DNA from: Acanthochromis polyacanthus
Taxonomy: Eukaryota > Chordata > Actinopteri > Pomacentridae
Assembly: GCF_021347895.1 (NCBI RefSeq)
Contig: NC_067125.1
Span: 25,921,697 to 25,985,696, forward strand
Direction: 5' to 3'
DNA: 64,000 nt
In this document: one piece after another, positions 36,809 through 49,440 of the stretch
How the letters are laid out: each line of letters starts with the position of its first letter
Position numbering within the stretch: position 1 is the first letter of the stretch
The notes under the pieces: model-generated
Database searches by the model: none
What the model was told of the DNA's origin: nothing
Seen by the model: the letters and a program-made list of their open reading frames with translations, nothing else
Position numbers and translations under genes: made by a program

Positions 36809-36963
36809 CAAAATCTAATGAGGTGGTCCTTGTATCGTTTATGACCTTCCCAAATCTGTTCGTCTGTTTTTGAGTAATGTTGCAAACAGACGGAAGGAAA
36901 GATAAACAGACAAACGCACGCGAATGTCATAACTCTGCCGCCTTCCTTGGTGGATTAATAAAA
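34719..36963 (+). repeat. dispersed repeat copy 2, expanded by the array
   Basis: This copy starts after the hAT right end with AGAAGCACTCAGAGAGCGCA and CTCTGCCAAG. In the original arrangement it ended at CGCCTTCCTTGGTGGATTAA (about 36943-36963), after AGACGGAAGGAAAG and AACAGACAAACGCACGCGAA. Two 917-bp units are now intercalated between its 5' and 3' parts. A further fragment of the same family (AGAAAAGCACTCAGAGGGCG) lies at 43493-43530. Confidence 0.5.
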
Positions 36964-38021
36964 GAGATGTCTTGACATAATGATACAAGACTTGGTATTG
37001 TCTGAGAATATGGAGTTTTGTGTTTTTGATTTTTATTGATTCTTTCTTCAACGGCGATACAAAGAGTGATACAACTCTCTTAGTGCCTTCACCCACTTTA
37101 TTATATTACGGATTATAGTCATCTGTCCCTACTTTAGCTCAAATTGTTATACCCAAAATGCTCACGTTTTCAAAGCTAAGGTATTTAAAAAGGAAGATGT
37201 CCATTTCCACAGGCTGATTTCACAGCAAACCAGTCAGCAGCTGCATATTTTCAACCATCCAGGCTCGTAGCAGAAGTGAAACCAGGCAGAGCTGACACTG
37301 TTGAGAATGAGAGACAACACAACCTTTGAACTGAAAATGTGCAGTCAGAGAGCATTAAGAAGCCTGCACTGTAAAGAGACTGTCCCAGTGGAGTCGCAGC
37401 CTTGATGATCTCCTCTCACTGTTCGAGCCTCTCACAGCCAAGCAAATACCACCGCAGTCCTAATGAGTGGGAGGAGGAGCAAAGGTGTCTGGGAAAGATG
37501 TGTAGCTCCAACAGAGAGCAGAAGGAGAAATAAAGGTGCTATTCCTTACATGTTAATCACATCCTGTGCTGTGCAGTTGCACCGACAGAATCGAAATTAT
37601 AAAAAAATAAACTAGAAACAAAGCAAGTGATGAAACCACCGCCAAGGGTCAACTTTAACAATGTAAAATCTTCCCAAGTGTTGCCAGATGATTACAAAGT
37701 TCAAAGTCATTGATATTTATAATAATCACCGGTTCAAGAAGTGGAACGCATCAAAACTCAAAGCATTTTAACAAATGCGAGGGGGAATGTCTTAGAAATA
37801 AGTGTGACGGAATTAATCTTCTAACTTTGGGTGTGAAGCCAATAAAATAAAGTAAAAATCCTAAAGAAATTAAAGAAGAGTGGAGAGTTTCAGTCCACAT
37901 AAGAACAAACTCTGAAACTCAAAGAAGACGGAAGTAAAACACTTAACCCTGACTATTTTACTCAGAGATCAGTACTCACTCTATTCATCCTACCTCTATC
38001 TGTCTTTCTCTGTTTCACCTG
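36964..38021 (-). other. tyw1 3' untranslated/downstream region
   Basis: AT-rich sequence directly 3' of the tyw1 stop codon on the minus strand. An AATAAA signal lies at 37102-37097 (minus strand), which would give a 3' UTR of about 0.9 kb. Another lies close by at about 37041-37035. Choice of site is a guess. Confidence 0.3.
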
Positions 38022-38243
38022 TCAGCATCCTGAGATGTCTTTGGTTTTGTTGCGCCGTTGGAAGCGCGTGTCAGCCGGGTCAAACCCTTGTTCCTGGGCT
38101 CCGAACAAAGCCCAACTTGGAGTTTTGGCTACGTAGTCCATGGCTGAGAAGCTCTGCTGTCCCCCACTCTCCTCGTGAGCTTTGGCCAGCTCTTGAAAAC
38201 GTTCGTAGTCGATCCATGTCCACCACTCGCCATCCACCTTGAA
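38022..38243 (-). CDS. tyw1: tRNA wybutosine-synthesising protein 1, last coding exon
   Basis: TYW1 is a radical-SAM iron-sulphur enzyme that builds the imidazoline ring of 4-demethylwyosine on N1-methylguanosine-37 of tRNA-Phe. This exon follows the acceptor ACTCGCAG and encodes 73 residues plus a TGA at 38024-38022. It begins FKVDGEWWTWIDYERFQEL, contains MDYVAKTPSWALFGAQEQGF and ends NKTKDISGC. This is the hallmark C-terminus of eukaryotic TYW1, which in human ends in a similar SGC. It starts on a complete codon (phase 0) and joins directly to the exon at 47830-47997. The frame is intact and no residue looks unusual. The 9.6-kb intron upstream is full of repeats. Confidence 0.96.
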   Translation of the reverse strand, partial: FKVDGEWWTWIDYERFQELAKAHEESGGQQSFSAMDYVAKTPSWALFGAQEQGFDPADTRFQRRNKTKDISGC

Positions 38244-41200
38244 CTGCGAGTGCACACGAAGAAAGGACACAGAAACAGTGGTACATGAGCAAGCAGCAGT
38301 AATCCAGGCAGTGTTTACAGATCAATATAGTGTGTGGAAACTTGCAGGCTTCTAAAAGTCTTTTATTGACATTTTTTGCAGTTACACCTAGAATCCGCTA
38401 AAGATTAATTTATCAATCACAACAGAGAAATCAGCAAAACCTTAAAATTATGGAAAACAATAATAAATCTCGCTTAAGGTGCCAGTAATGTAACACAAAA
38501 CAACAAAATTTAAACATACAATGGCAGATTTGTTTAAGCAAAGATTTTATTAATGACAAAATTTAGACAATGATGACCCACAGTGTTAGTTAAACAGCAA
38601 ATAAACAAAAAAACTCCTTAATTTTTATGTCTGTGAAGCCCAAATGAGAAAAGAATACTATTACGTCTGCCTAATTTCACATATGACTCTCCTGTGGTAC
38701 GATGGGAAAATTACATCTCTGAAACCGAAATTTAGATACTGTAATTTCAAACCTCAAACCTCTAAAGGACCCGCACATGCCTAATTCATACAATACATTT
38801 CACACAAGTGGATGCAAAGCAGTACACTCCGAAACAGAAAACAAAGTCGACGGGGAATCACTGAGGGATTTAACACATGGACAGAAACGTGTTAATAGAG
38901 AATTTACAGATGCAATCAAAAGACCAACAGTAATTATAAAGCTTCCTGCTCCACATCGGTCACTTGCTGTTAGTTTAGCCTCTCTATAAATGGTTGTGGA
39001 TTCACCAAATCCACCTCTTCCTTTCTCCTTCAGTCACCCCCTTTATCAATCACTGCTTCTTACATCTTCAACCAGTTGGCGATCAATCTTACTAAAGAGG
39101 AAAAAAAGAGGGAGACAAATGTACAGGAGGAGCTGAAGGAATACATTTGCTGTGAGCAGCACACCGACTTCAGGAAGAGAGAGAACAGAGGCCGACAGGG
39201 AGGGAAAAGCCTCCAACATCATTTTGCTTCTCTAAGCCTGCTTGTTTTCCCAAACCGGCACCGAGGGTGAGGAGCATGACCTCTACTTTCCCAGCATGCA
39301 ACAGTGCTCTCCAGTTGATACGATACAGTGTTTCCCTTGTTTACAGCAAAGGTGGAAAAAACTGAGAGGGAAAAAAAAAAGAGAGCCACCAAAGCCCCAA
39401 GCCTGTGTTACATAAAATGTTTCCTCTGAAGTTTAGTGCTGTTTGTGGCAAAGTTTGATCTTTAAAATGGTCCTGAAGGGCTTTAACTCAGTCGTGGGTA
39501 TTGTTTGAACTTTTTGATAAGCCATAACTGCATGTAAAAAGCCACTAAGTTGTCACCAGGGGACAACTGTTGTGCTTTTAGCTTTCAGCATTTAGAATTT
39601 AAAAGCTCTTTCAGGTTCACTGCTGCTTTGACCAGACCTCCCCATGGGTGCAAACGGGTTTATGCTTTTTAAGAATTCTCAGACTTCAACAAAATTGCTT
39701 CTACAACTATAATTCAGAGGATTACAACACTGAGTTTCTCGGAAAAAAAACAGCAGCTAAAATGATACATAATGCAGTCATGATGGACTAACAGTTGTTT
39801 GCCCAGTTAAAGACTTTCCTGATGGAGATGATGGCTCTCCGAGGGAGCAACAACATTAAGTGTTTGATACCTTGTGCCTGCCTCAGCCATTAGAGAAAAG
39901 TTGCCTGCTGCATTGCTAATGAGGCCTGAGAACAGAAAGGGGAAAAAATTAAAGTAGCGTCTATTGGGAGTTAATGTTTCTGGTAATGAGAAAGGATGAT
40001 ATTTGTTCAGCCGACATCTCGGCAAACAATTTGAGTCTCTGAGCAACAAAGCAAAGCAGCGCTGTCTGGTAGGAGAACAAGGCGGCCTGTTGTTTTAACT
40101 AACAGCGTCTTTGCTCAGGATCACTGAAAACGCTTATGACGGCTTTTTCAATGAGCACAAAAGACGGTGGCTTCATGTATGAACACAAGCCGAGATTCAC
40201 ACGTGCCATCACAGAGAACAAATGGAAGACCAGTGGATCTTATCTCCGTTTTTAAATTAAACTGGAATTAAATTGCATGCTTCTGCCAATACGGCATGGA
40301 AATACGCTCTGGAAATGAGATGTCTGAAGAGAAAATAGCCTTTTTACATGTTTTACAGACACTCTGCCCAGTGTGAAAAATCTTTCATGAATGCAATCGA
40401 GTTGTAATTTCAGAGAATACTTCCTGCAGGATAAAACTGATGATAGAACTATAAAGAAACTACAGAACTGCTAGCAAAACATTTGCAAAACCAGCACAGC
40501 TAGTTGTTACATTTAATTTAAATCAAAAATCAACACTGACATAATTGAAAGAACTCATTCAGAAGAAGTGTTACACTTTGCGGTATCTGCTTTTACTTGT
40601 CAACAAACCATTAGAAATACTGTATGAAAAATGACAGAACAGCAATTTAAACTTCATTTCCATATCTGGTATAACTATAAGTCGAGCAATGGCAATCATC
40701 CTCGGATAATTCACATTTATGCACTCTCAGTTGTCAGTTTAACATATACACTGATCCAGGAGGGGCTCAAGATCTAATGCATCTTTAAATATATTTTTAT
40801 TCCTTGCGGTATTAATGAATATTAATACATTTGATCTGTAAGTGAACTTCTGTCAGGAAAATCTGGGAAGGTTTCTGCCTTAACGTCTTTTTTCATTGCT
40901 GCATCCTCTTAGAGAAATGGGACTGACATGGATGGGAGAAGACTGAGAATAAGAAGGAAAACAGATGGGCGAAGGGAAGGAAAGAAGAAAGAATAGAGAA
41001 GAAAGAGCAAAATGGCTGATGAAGACAGTAGAATGAGGGATGGGAGAAGCAGAGATCCAAAGAAAATGAGAAATGAATACAAATGGGAAGATCCCACATT
41101 TTGAAAGGGAACTAATGATGATGATGTGTCAGCGCAGACAGGATCTATTGCTACTTGCTAAAGAGAAACAGACTGATACACAAAATGAGACTGATGTGCT

Positions 41201-44200
41201 CTCCTGTGATGCATTTTAAACTCTGCTGTTATGCAAGTTAACATTAAAACCTGGAGGAATTCACATTCTGGATGCTCTTCCTGCTGAGACTGTGCTGCCT
41301 GTGTGGAGATATTCGGGACACTGAAGACACTTAGCAGCGTAACATTCGGTTCTCCGTTCACAGAAGGAACCTAAAAATGCCTTCAGTTCCCAAAGTCTGC
41401 TGGATTATTGATGACCAAAAACCCAAGAACCGCAGTGTGCTGGCACACGCACACATTGGTAAATATTTACATAAAAAGGCACAACGAGGCATTCATGCTG
41501 AATGTTCCCATTTTTAACAAACCTAAAATATTCATTTTATTCTAATTTCTCCTCTCTGTGTAGGTGCGTGCATCCATGCCATTGCTCAAGTTACATTTTG
41601 GTATCAGTGCCTAAACTCTAAATATGATACATAAACTCACATATAAGGTGCCCAAAATTATATTAACAGTGGATTCCAGGGTCCATGGTTCTTTATTGTG
41701 ATACCAGCACGCGTATACACATGAGCAAGCACAAAATTAGTACTCAGGTCTCGGTTATAAGCAACAAAAATAAAGATAAAGAAGGGAAATTACAAAGTGC
41801 TATACAAACAATAACACAAGTGTGTACCACTGGTAAACAGATAAATAGGCACGAGAAATTGTATATAGCATGAAATGAAAGCTAAAGTCAGTCTCTAATT
41901 ACAAATTTCATTGTATATGAAAGTGTGCAATGACAATAAAGTGGATTCTGATGTCTCATTACTGTATTTCGATCTCAAATTCAAATCCCTAAAGTAGCGA
42001 AAGCATGAATTTTACTCTGTATATATACCTCAACTAAGCAATGAAGTCAAACTGTACATTTACAGGAAGTATTGTAGCATTTCTTCTATTTTTAAGGTAA
42101 TATTAGCTTCTAACTAGATATAAAATGCACTCCTGAATTCACATACAAAGTGAATAGCTGAAATAATAGGCTTTACATTTTGTTGTCACTTAGCGTCTCC
42201 TTATATATTTCAGCTTCAGGGATTTGGGGGATTTTCTTTCTCACTTTGTGCACCGTTTAATTCACAATCCTCAGCTACCAGGTATCCATCTTTAATCTGA
42301 ATCAACTTTAGGCTCTGTTTACATGTGAATCAGAGCTATACATATTGGCAGTAATGAGTGTAATACTTTTAATTATTAAATGGCTCGGCGTGTAAATTTT
42401 CTATGAATTTATGCATGCATCTCCCCCATGGTATAATTTACTGTCTTATCAACTTTAAACTTCACTAATTATGTTTCTTCTTAGTACAATAACCTTGATG
42501 CACTTTCTCCCTGGCAGTTTATAAAGTAGTCTCTGCACACTCAGCACGAACGGATACACAAACATGCATTCATACCCTGACAGCTTGTGCTTGTGTTTCT
42601 ATGCATACAAATAAACACAAGTACACCCGATGGACATAAAGCATAATTGGAGGTGCAGTATGCATATTTAAAAATTAAGCCCTCCTCCTCTTTTTCTTTC
42701 CTTACTAAAAAAAAAAAAGAAGAAGCCTTTAGAGGTGCTTAAAAAAACTTCAAAAGAAGCAGAAAATGCAAAAGGCTGTTCATTTTTCTCATGGTGGCTC
42801 AGCTGCAGAGCTTCAGAACATCAAGCACTAATATTGCAATCTGCGTGACGAAGTGGAAAGAGACGGAGAGACTGCGTCCAAGTCTGTATATTAAGAAATA
42901 CTGACAGTTGTAGGCGAGGAGATGCAAATGAATTTCAGGTGTCCAAAGCAGTAGGACATATTGTCACTGTTCTATTTGCATTGGTGAGAGACAAGACAAA
43001 AAAAAAGTAAAGGAAGAGGGAAATAAGGGAATGAAAGAGGGAAGGTGGAAATCAGTTTAGTGAAATATTGATTGTGTGTCTGTGCTGCCGTGTGAGAAAC
43101 GGAGAGGAATTAAGCGAACAACTGCTTTTTAAAGCCTTTTTGTCTCCGCTGAGTGTCTAAAATTCTATCTGTGTTTGATCACCAAAACGGTAATAACAGG
43201 TGTTATACATTCAAACTGTTCATGGACTTGCATGCCAGTTTATATCTATAAAACAAGAGCTTCACTACCACTAAGCTAGCACAGCCAGAAGCTGCACTAA
43301 ATGCTATGCGTACATGCAAAGGAGTGATGTTCCTAATGACTATGGAAATGAATTTTATGGTTAAACTAGTCAGTGACACAGAACTCAGCGAATAGCTGAA
43401 TTCAATTTAAATCGATAACGATACATATTATCTGAAAAAAACATATTGCGTGATTTTAGGAACATTTGAAACTGTTCATCACATTCTTCAACTAGAAAAG
43501 CACTCAGAGGGCGCAATATTCCACCAAAGCTGTTTTCTAGGTCCCATTTTCCACTTTGCTGGTCTGCATCTGCTGGGTATTGGTGTGAGGCCAGGGGAGC
43601 TGCAGTTAACTGGCGATGTACATAAAGAAAATATCATTATTTAGTTTAACTGACTAGTATAAGTTGTGCCAACTTTCGTTGACTAATCCCACACATCTCT
43701 AACACTAACTTGTTCACAATAACAGTGTTAACATACTGTAGTTAAGGAGGTATGTTGTTTTACAATCTGAGATAAGCGTATTACTGCCCATAGAAATGCT
43801 AAAAACAAGGCAAAAAAACAAAACAAAAAACACCAAGAACAAGTGAAAGTGACTGTAGTATAATTTGTTTTGCAGTTATTTATTCATGACGGATCTGAAA
43901 TTTTGACCAGGTGATGGTACATAATTAAAAGTAGAGTGAATCTGAAAGTTATCACAATTTATCCTGAAGGACATATATGCAACAAACTGAGCAATTTGTC
44001 TTGACATTTCAGTTGAAAACCCCAAGTCTAAATCTCAATGTGGCAGAAGAGGAAAACTCAGGAGATTTAGCAAAGCTTTCAGGATTCAATGTCTGGACAA
44101 CATGACAATCCATCTGATAATTGTCAATATATTTCCATCTGGACCAAAGTGGTGAATGGAAAAACCAACTCTGCCTCCATTGATGTCAATCCACAAAGCG

Positions 44201-45440
44201 GTATTAGAAATATTTTAATCTGGACCAAAATGGTGCATGAACAAAATAAACCAACAGACAGGCCGACATCACCATCCTCTGAGTCCTGGCATGGCTAAAA
44301 GGGACTTTTATAATGTTTCTTAGGAGTTCATCACAAATATTTAGATATATTAAAATGTTGCGCCAAATCAAGACCTTACAATATAGAATGAAACCCAGTG
44401 AATTTGTTTGAAAAACTCAATTACAGAAATCAGATACGACCGGTTTCTGAAATTGTAACTTCTTTAAAACCTGCCCATTTTTGTTTACATGACAGGTAAC
44501 TTGTGCCCCATCTTACATAAAAACATGAAATACACATTTTAGAATGGATAAAAACTTGTAAATTGAGTTTTTTTCTTTTGTTTTCTCTCCCCAGGCATGG
44601 AGGGTCCAGTAGGGTTCTACAGACATTGATTTATGATGGAGGTAAATCAATCTGTAAACACCCACAAGGGAATAAAACTCTAGTAAATAAAAACAAAGGA
44701 GAAATAGGTCACTTTGGATACTCAAATAAACCGTGATAATACATTGAGCACAGCAGAGAGTTTATATGCGTTTGAGTGATAGGGAGGTGTGGATGCCTCG
44801 CCGGCTCTCTTCAATTTCTACTCTGTCAAAGAGAGCCAAGACGGCAATTAATCATCACTCATTAATTATTGACGGACATTTGCCTTGGCAGAACCCACCA
44901 CTGACTGATAACTTCATCGGGTGGTGAGCCTCTGCCAGAGTAAAACCACTAAGATGGCTGCATATTTTGAAAAGAGGGCAGACTATATTAAATAAATAAT
45001 AAAACACAACAAAATCAAAACATCAATTAAAAAAAAAAATAGAAATCTGCAGTGACTTCCTGAGCTGTATTGAAAGCTAATTTGAGAGAGAATGGAGAAA
45101 AAAAAAATGAGTGCAGAATCAGAACAGATGCAAGAAATATTAACATGTACATATTCATCATTATTATGTGTAAATTGATGTTGCTGCAGTATCCACTGTT
45201 TGGGCCAACAATAATGCTGATAGCTAAGACATGCAGCAGAATACAGCAGTAGCCAGTAAGTTGCACCTAATGAATATTCACCTAAATGTATTACACCCAA
45301 TGAACACCTTTAGGATGCATGAGCAAATGAAAGCGTAAAATCCACGATAAAACTATTTCTTGATTTAGTTGTGCAACTACTGATACATTTTAACAAGCAG
45401 AAGGAAAAGGGACCACTCACTCGCTTGCTAAAACAGAAAG
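38244..45440. other. tyw1 last intron, right part free of recognised genes
   Basis: Intronic DNA. It includes a complex, non-repetitive stretch at about 39790-40260 that could be conserved regulatory DNA, a short dispersed-repeat fragment at 43493-43530, and a region at 44010-44310 where ATCTGGACCAAAGTGGTG and ATCTGGACCAAAATGGTG occur about 85 bp apart, suggesting an old internally repeated element. No exon was recognised. A segment at about 44760-44950 is rich in TAATTA/ATTAAT cores. Confidence 0.4.
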
Positions 45441-45961
45441 TACAGGGTGACGCAAAAATACAAGAACTTTTTAACAGTCCAATAAAACCAAGAATGATGG
45501 AAGAAAAATAGTTTATTCATAGTAATTGAAACCTTAAAACATGGCATTTAAGAAACAATGATTGAATTTTAATTTTTTTTTTTAAATACTTCCAGTAGAT
45601 GGCGTCCTCCTGTACGAATGCATTCTTGAAATCTACCTGGGGCTATCTCAAAGAGTAAAGTGTACACGACTCGACCAAGAACTCTGGATGAGTTAAAACA
45701 GAGAATTCAGGACGAAATTCACAGTATCCCAGCTGAGATGTTGCAGCGGTCAATGAGGAACCTCAACAGCAGATTTCAAGAATGGATTCGTACAGGAGGA
45801 CGCCATCTACAGGAAGTAATTTCTAAAAAATGGAAATTCCATCATCGTTTCTTAAATGGCATGTTTTAAGGTTTCAATTACTAGGAATAAAATATTTTTC
45901 TTCCATCACTCTTGGTTTTATTGGATTGTTAAAAAGTTCCCTTCTTTTGTGTCACCCTGTA
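45441..45961 (+). mobile_element. fold-back Tc1/mariner-like element
   Basis: The element at 45443-45959 (517 bp) is flanked by TA on both sides. It begins CAGGGTGACGCAAAAATAC and ends TTTTGTGTCACCCTG. The match does not stop at the TIR: the left arm 45443-45634 is, with scattered changes, the reverse complement of the right arm 45771-45959. Only about 136 bp of loop is left, so the whole element can fold into a long hairpin. The right arm and loop encode the end of a mariner-type transposase. It looks like a 3' end duplicated in inverted orientation after internal loss. Confidence 0.8.
45660..45869 (+). pseudogene. C-terminal fragment of a mariner/IS630-type transposase
   Basis: About 69 codons within the fold-back element, including RPRTLDELKQRIQDEI, IPAEMLQRSMRNLNSRF and TGGRHLQEVI. 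This pattern (RTxxELKxRI..EI..IP..ML.R.M.N...R...C/W I...G.HL..VI) is the familiar C-terminal tail of insect- and fish-type mariner transposases. All catalytic residues are missing, so the element cannot move itself. No function is expected. Confidence 0.7.
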
Positions 45962-46630
45962 TAAATTTATCCTCCTGCGATCAATAAACAATCTACTTCT
46001 TGCTTCTGCATTAACGATCTTATCATATTTGAATGAGTAAACGTATCTGTTTGGAGGTACAAAAACCAAAATAAACAGGATTAATTTAAAAAGCACAATT
46101 CCAAGAACAAAGCATTAGTATTGCATCAGAGTTTGTCTCTGGATGTCATCAGAATCCTTGGAAGTAATTACTGTAAGTTTCTTTTCAAGAATAATTACAT
46201 CAAGATGCTTTAGCCATTTAACTCAACATGAGGTTTGTAAACAAATCTCGTTTTTATTACTGATAAATTCAATGATTCATGTATTTAATTGTGTTTTACC
46301 ACTTGCCATTTATTTGTGCAGCATCTTGGTTTAACTGCTGTTTTTAGTAAATGTGTTGATAATGGCAATTGCCCATCATTCAGGTCCAGAATGACAATTT
46401 CAAATTACTGGTGTTGTCTGTGAAACAGTCCAAATATCAAGATTTGATTTATTAGCAATTATGACTGCATATAACAAGAAAATATTCACATTTTACAAGA
46501 TGGAACCAACAAATTCTTGGCACTTGAGTTAAAAAAAAAAAAAAACAATTACTCAAAATTCTGGGTGATTAATCTGTTAAGTTAACCAATGTGTATGATT
46601 TATGGAAATGTATCAGCACAAATTTAATTG

Positions 46631-47470
46631 GTATTCACCAGTGGCGGCTGGTGGTGAAATTTGTTGGGTGGGCTAACAAATGCATAATACCGATTAAATG
46701 GTTAACACAGCTGCAAAAGCAACATCACCCATGATACACACAGTTACTTCAATTACAGGTACACTATACTTTTTTAGTGCTCTACATCAACACTCACTCT
46801 CACTCACTCACTCTCTCACTCACACACCACTACAAAACGTGTTCCAACTGCAACGACTGCCCACAGATAGCCTGCTGCAACTGTCTTATTACAACTGTTT
46901 GGCAACATGTAGTGCAAAACACGCCTTCAGTACAACAGATGACCTCAGGAAAAACAAGGTGTCACAGTCCTTTAACAGGTCAACATGGGCCTACCTTATT
47001 TGAAAAGAAGCTCACATCGACGGCCGATGTGATCCCAGTCTCTTAACTTCAAGCTTTTCCTCCAAAGACATTGAGGAAAATGGACATGAAAGCAAATAAT
47101 CCACCTCGTTCATGCTAACGCCCGCCATAGCTTAACCTTTTCTCGCTGTGTCAAAGGCCTGTGGGCTGACTGAAGTTAGCCCAAATGATCAGTAAATCAC
47201 GGGGGCGGGACATGACACCTGTCAATCACTTACAAGAACGAAATGAATGAACGCGGACTGTATCTGCTGGGGCTGTAAAAAATAAGCCCATTTAGAGATA
47301 TTCTATGTTTTTCTTTTGACTGATTGATGCTGTTGCTACCTTTGTTTTCACCTAAACTTAAAACAATCTGTTGTAAGTTATTTGAAAAATAATTTTCTCA
47401 TCCTTTTTGTGTTGGCCCGTGAGGGCTTAGCCCTGTTAGCCCATTTATACCAGCCGTCCCTGGTATTCAC
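46631..47470. mobile_element. 824-bp hAT-like non-autonomous element with perfect 8-bp target duplication
   Basis: The element occupies 46639-47462. It begins CAGTGGCGGCTGGT and its right end read inward begins CAGGGACGGCTGGT. GTATTCAC is repeated exactly at 46631-46638 and 47463-47470. CAG...CTG ends plus an 8-bp duplication are the standard marks of hAT transposons. Both sub-terminal regions contain GGGCTAACA-like motifs. Internal open frames (for example 46698-47003) have no transposase similarity, so the element depends on a relative for movement. Confidence 0.85.
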
Positions 47471-47829
47471 AATGAATCAGTCATCTATAACTACAAAACA
47501 TTGAGAGCAGGTTTTCTTCCGTTGAGGCTGCCATGTTGCATTGTCCAGAACAAACCGACCAAATGCTGCTTTTATATTAAAGGAGCAACCAGCGGAAATC
47601 CACCACACTGTTCCTTTAATGGTCCAACTTTACTTGCAGTCTTAACTGTTTAAGTTAGCTAAGATGGCAGATTGACTCTTCCATCAATTCATGTTCATAC
47701 AATGCCAAAAAATGTTATATGAAGGTTCCATTTCTTTGTGGTGACTTAAGCATGCATTCTTTTAGGATTTACTACAGATACAGTATGTTGTGTACGATGA
47801 TGCATGACTCTTTGAAGCAGAGTTCTTAC

Positions 47830-47997
47830 CTTGGTGTGTGCAATGAGCAAACAGTTGGAGTGCTCATGCTCGCAGGCAATCTCATACTGAGGCAACATGT
47901 CAGCCAGCTGCTGGACGAAGGCGACCACTTCCTGGTGCCAGGGAACGTTTGCCATGGTCAGACTGCTGGCAGAGCTCTCCCCACAGTACGTCACACC
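47830..47997 (-). CDS. tyw1: tRNA wybutosine-synthesising protein 1, penultimate coding exon
   Basis: This exon encodes 56 residues between the acceptor GTGTCCAG (48005-47998) and the donor AAG|GTAAGA (GT at 47829-47828), phase 0 at both ends. It begins GVTYCGESSASSLTMANVPW and contains IACEHEHSNCLLIAHTK, both strongly conserved in TYW1. It lies in the C-terminal wyosine-formation region that follows the radical-SAM barrel. It joins without a shift to the exon at 63487-63597 upstream and to 38243-38022 downstream. No lesion is visible. The hAT-like and fold-back elements lie just left of it in the last intron. Confidence 0.97.
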
Positions 47998-48809
47998 CTG
48001 GACACACCGAAGTACACAATCAGAAACCGAAGACAGACAATATACTGAGCCATGGAAAAGAGCAACCATGAAAGAAATAGGCAAAAAAAAAAAGTCCCAC
48101 TACATACACAACAAAAGGGTCTCCACACAAATGTTTGACCTGCTGGATTTTTGGCAGATATAACAATACTAACATTCTTGACATAATTAGTTTTGAACCC
48201 ATGGATGGGATTATTGCAAAAGTGACAAATTTTTTCACACACAGGATATTTTACAAACAGGCTGTTTTTTGCAGCTTAACTTTTATTATGTGCAACTATG
48301 GCTGCAGCAAATTTATTAGTACATTTACGACACTATACTTAATTGGGAATTGATAGCTTCCAACTTTTAGTCCAGGTCACGAGTATTTAAACTGTTACAC
48401 ACTTCATTCTCCAAGCTGTGTTGCAGCACATTCATTCTGCAATGAAATATTGAATACAACATAAAAGTCTCAGCTTTAATTTCAGCAGGTTTATGTTAAT
48501 ATTGGAAGCCCGGTGTAGGAGAATGGAACTTCTAACAGCAAGTGCATGAGTTTTTTTTGTGGTTAGTTCATGCAAAAAAGTGACTGATTGATAGCTGAGA
48601 GTTGGCAGAGTTATCTGTAAATTTAATATAAAAAGAAGCGACTATGCAAGTGAATGAGATGGTAATGAGGTTCCAAAAAAAAAAAATCTCTACATGTAAA
48701 AGATTGTTGCTTTTTCACAATAACATTCTTTAAAAAGCAGGTGTACACAGAAAAACAAAGAAACAGAAACAATCTTGTAGACTTAGGAGCCACATGTTAG
48801 AGATTAGCA

Positions 48810-49440
48810 AAAAAAAAAACATTTGCAAGATGAATAACATCTTATCGAAGACTGTAAAACATTTCAGCAACTCTATCCAGGATAAAGGCGTTCATGTATC
48901 AAGAACAGACTTTGTGACGCTAATCTCAGAAGATTTACCAAAAAAAAAACAAGCGTCTGGTAAGCCTGAAAAACAGAAGGTAACAGGTACAGTTTTTTTT
49001 TAACAAAGCTGTGGGAACTAGTGACACAAAAATCATCCTTGATCAAAGAAAGCAAAGAGGAAAGTGTGGAGGAAAAAAAGATAAGTTCAAGACCCAAAGC
49101 ACAGTCTTCGGTTATGGCCTGTATGGCTGCCAAGGGAAGTGGCAAACTCACGTCCATTTATGATTTCACTGCCGAACAAAGCAAGAGGATGAATGAAGAG
49201 GTTTGCCGAAGGATTTTGTGTTCACAGATTAAGACAAATGCATCTAAACTTACCGGACAACATTTCATCATTCAGCTGGACAATCAATAAAATAAAAAGG
49301 TAAAAGAGCTTGTCAAGGTGATGAAGTGGAATATCCTTGATTTCAAGAGTTAATATTCTGATCCTAATTTGACTGAGCTGCTTTTTACTTAGTAAAGACC
49401 AGACTAAAGTCAGAAGCTGCAGTTTCCAGATAAACTATTA
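48810..49440 (+). pseudogene. decayed Tc1-type transposase copy
   Basis: The plus strand reads in broken frames with transposase character. An N-terminal part has LSKTVKHFSNSIQDKGVHVS. A middle part has SVMACMAAKGSGKLTSI followed by CRRILCSQIKTNASKLTGQH and FIIQLDN, which matches the region up to the second catalytic Asp of Tc1-like transposases (GxMAxxGTGxL...VWQQDND). A further fragment continues with KWNILDFQ. Frameshifts and stops, including a TAA directly after the DNQ, make it non-functional. TIRs were not identified. Confidence 0.55.

Noticed and set aside
44010..44310. Repeated ATCTGGACCAAARTGGTG phrase
   Set aside because: Two partial matches suggest an old internally repeated element, but no ends could be defined, so it is only mentioned in the intron entry.
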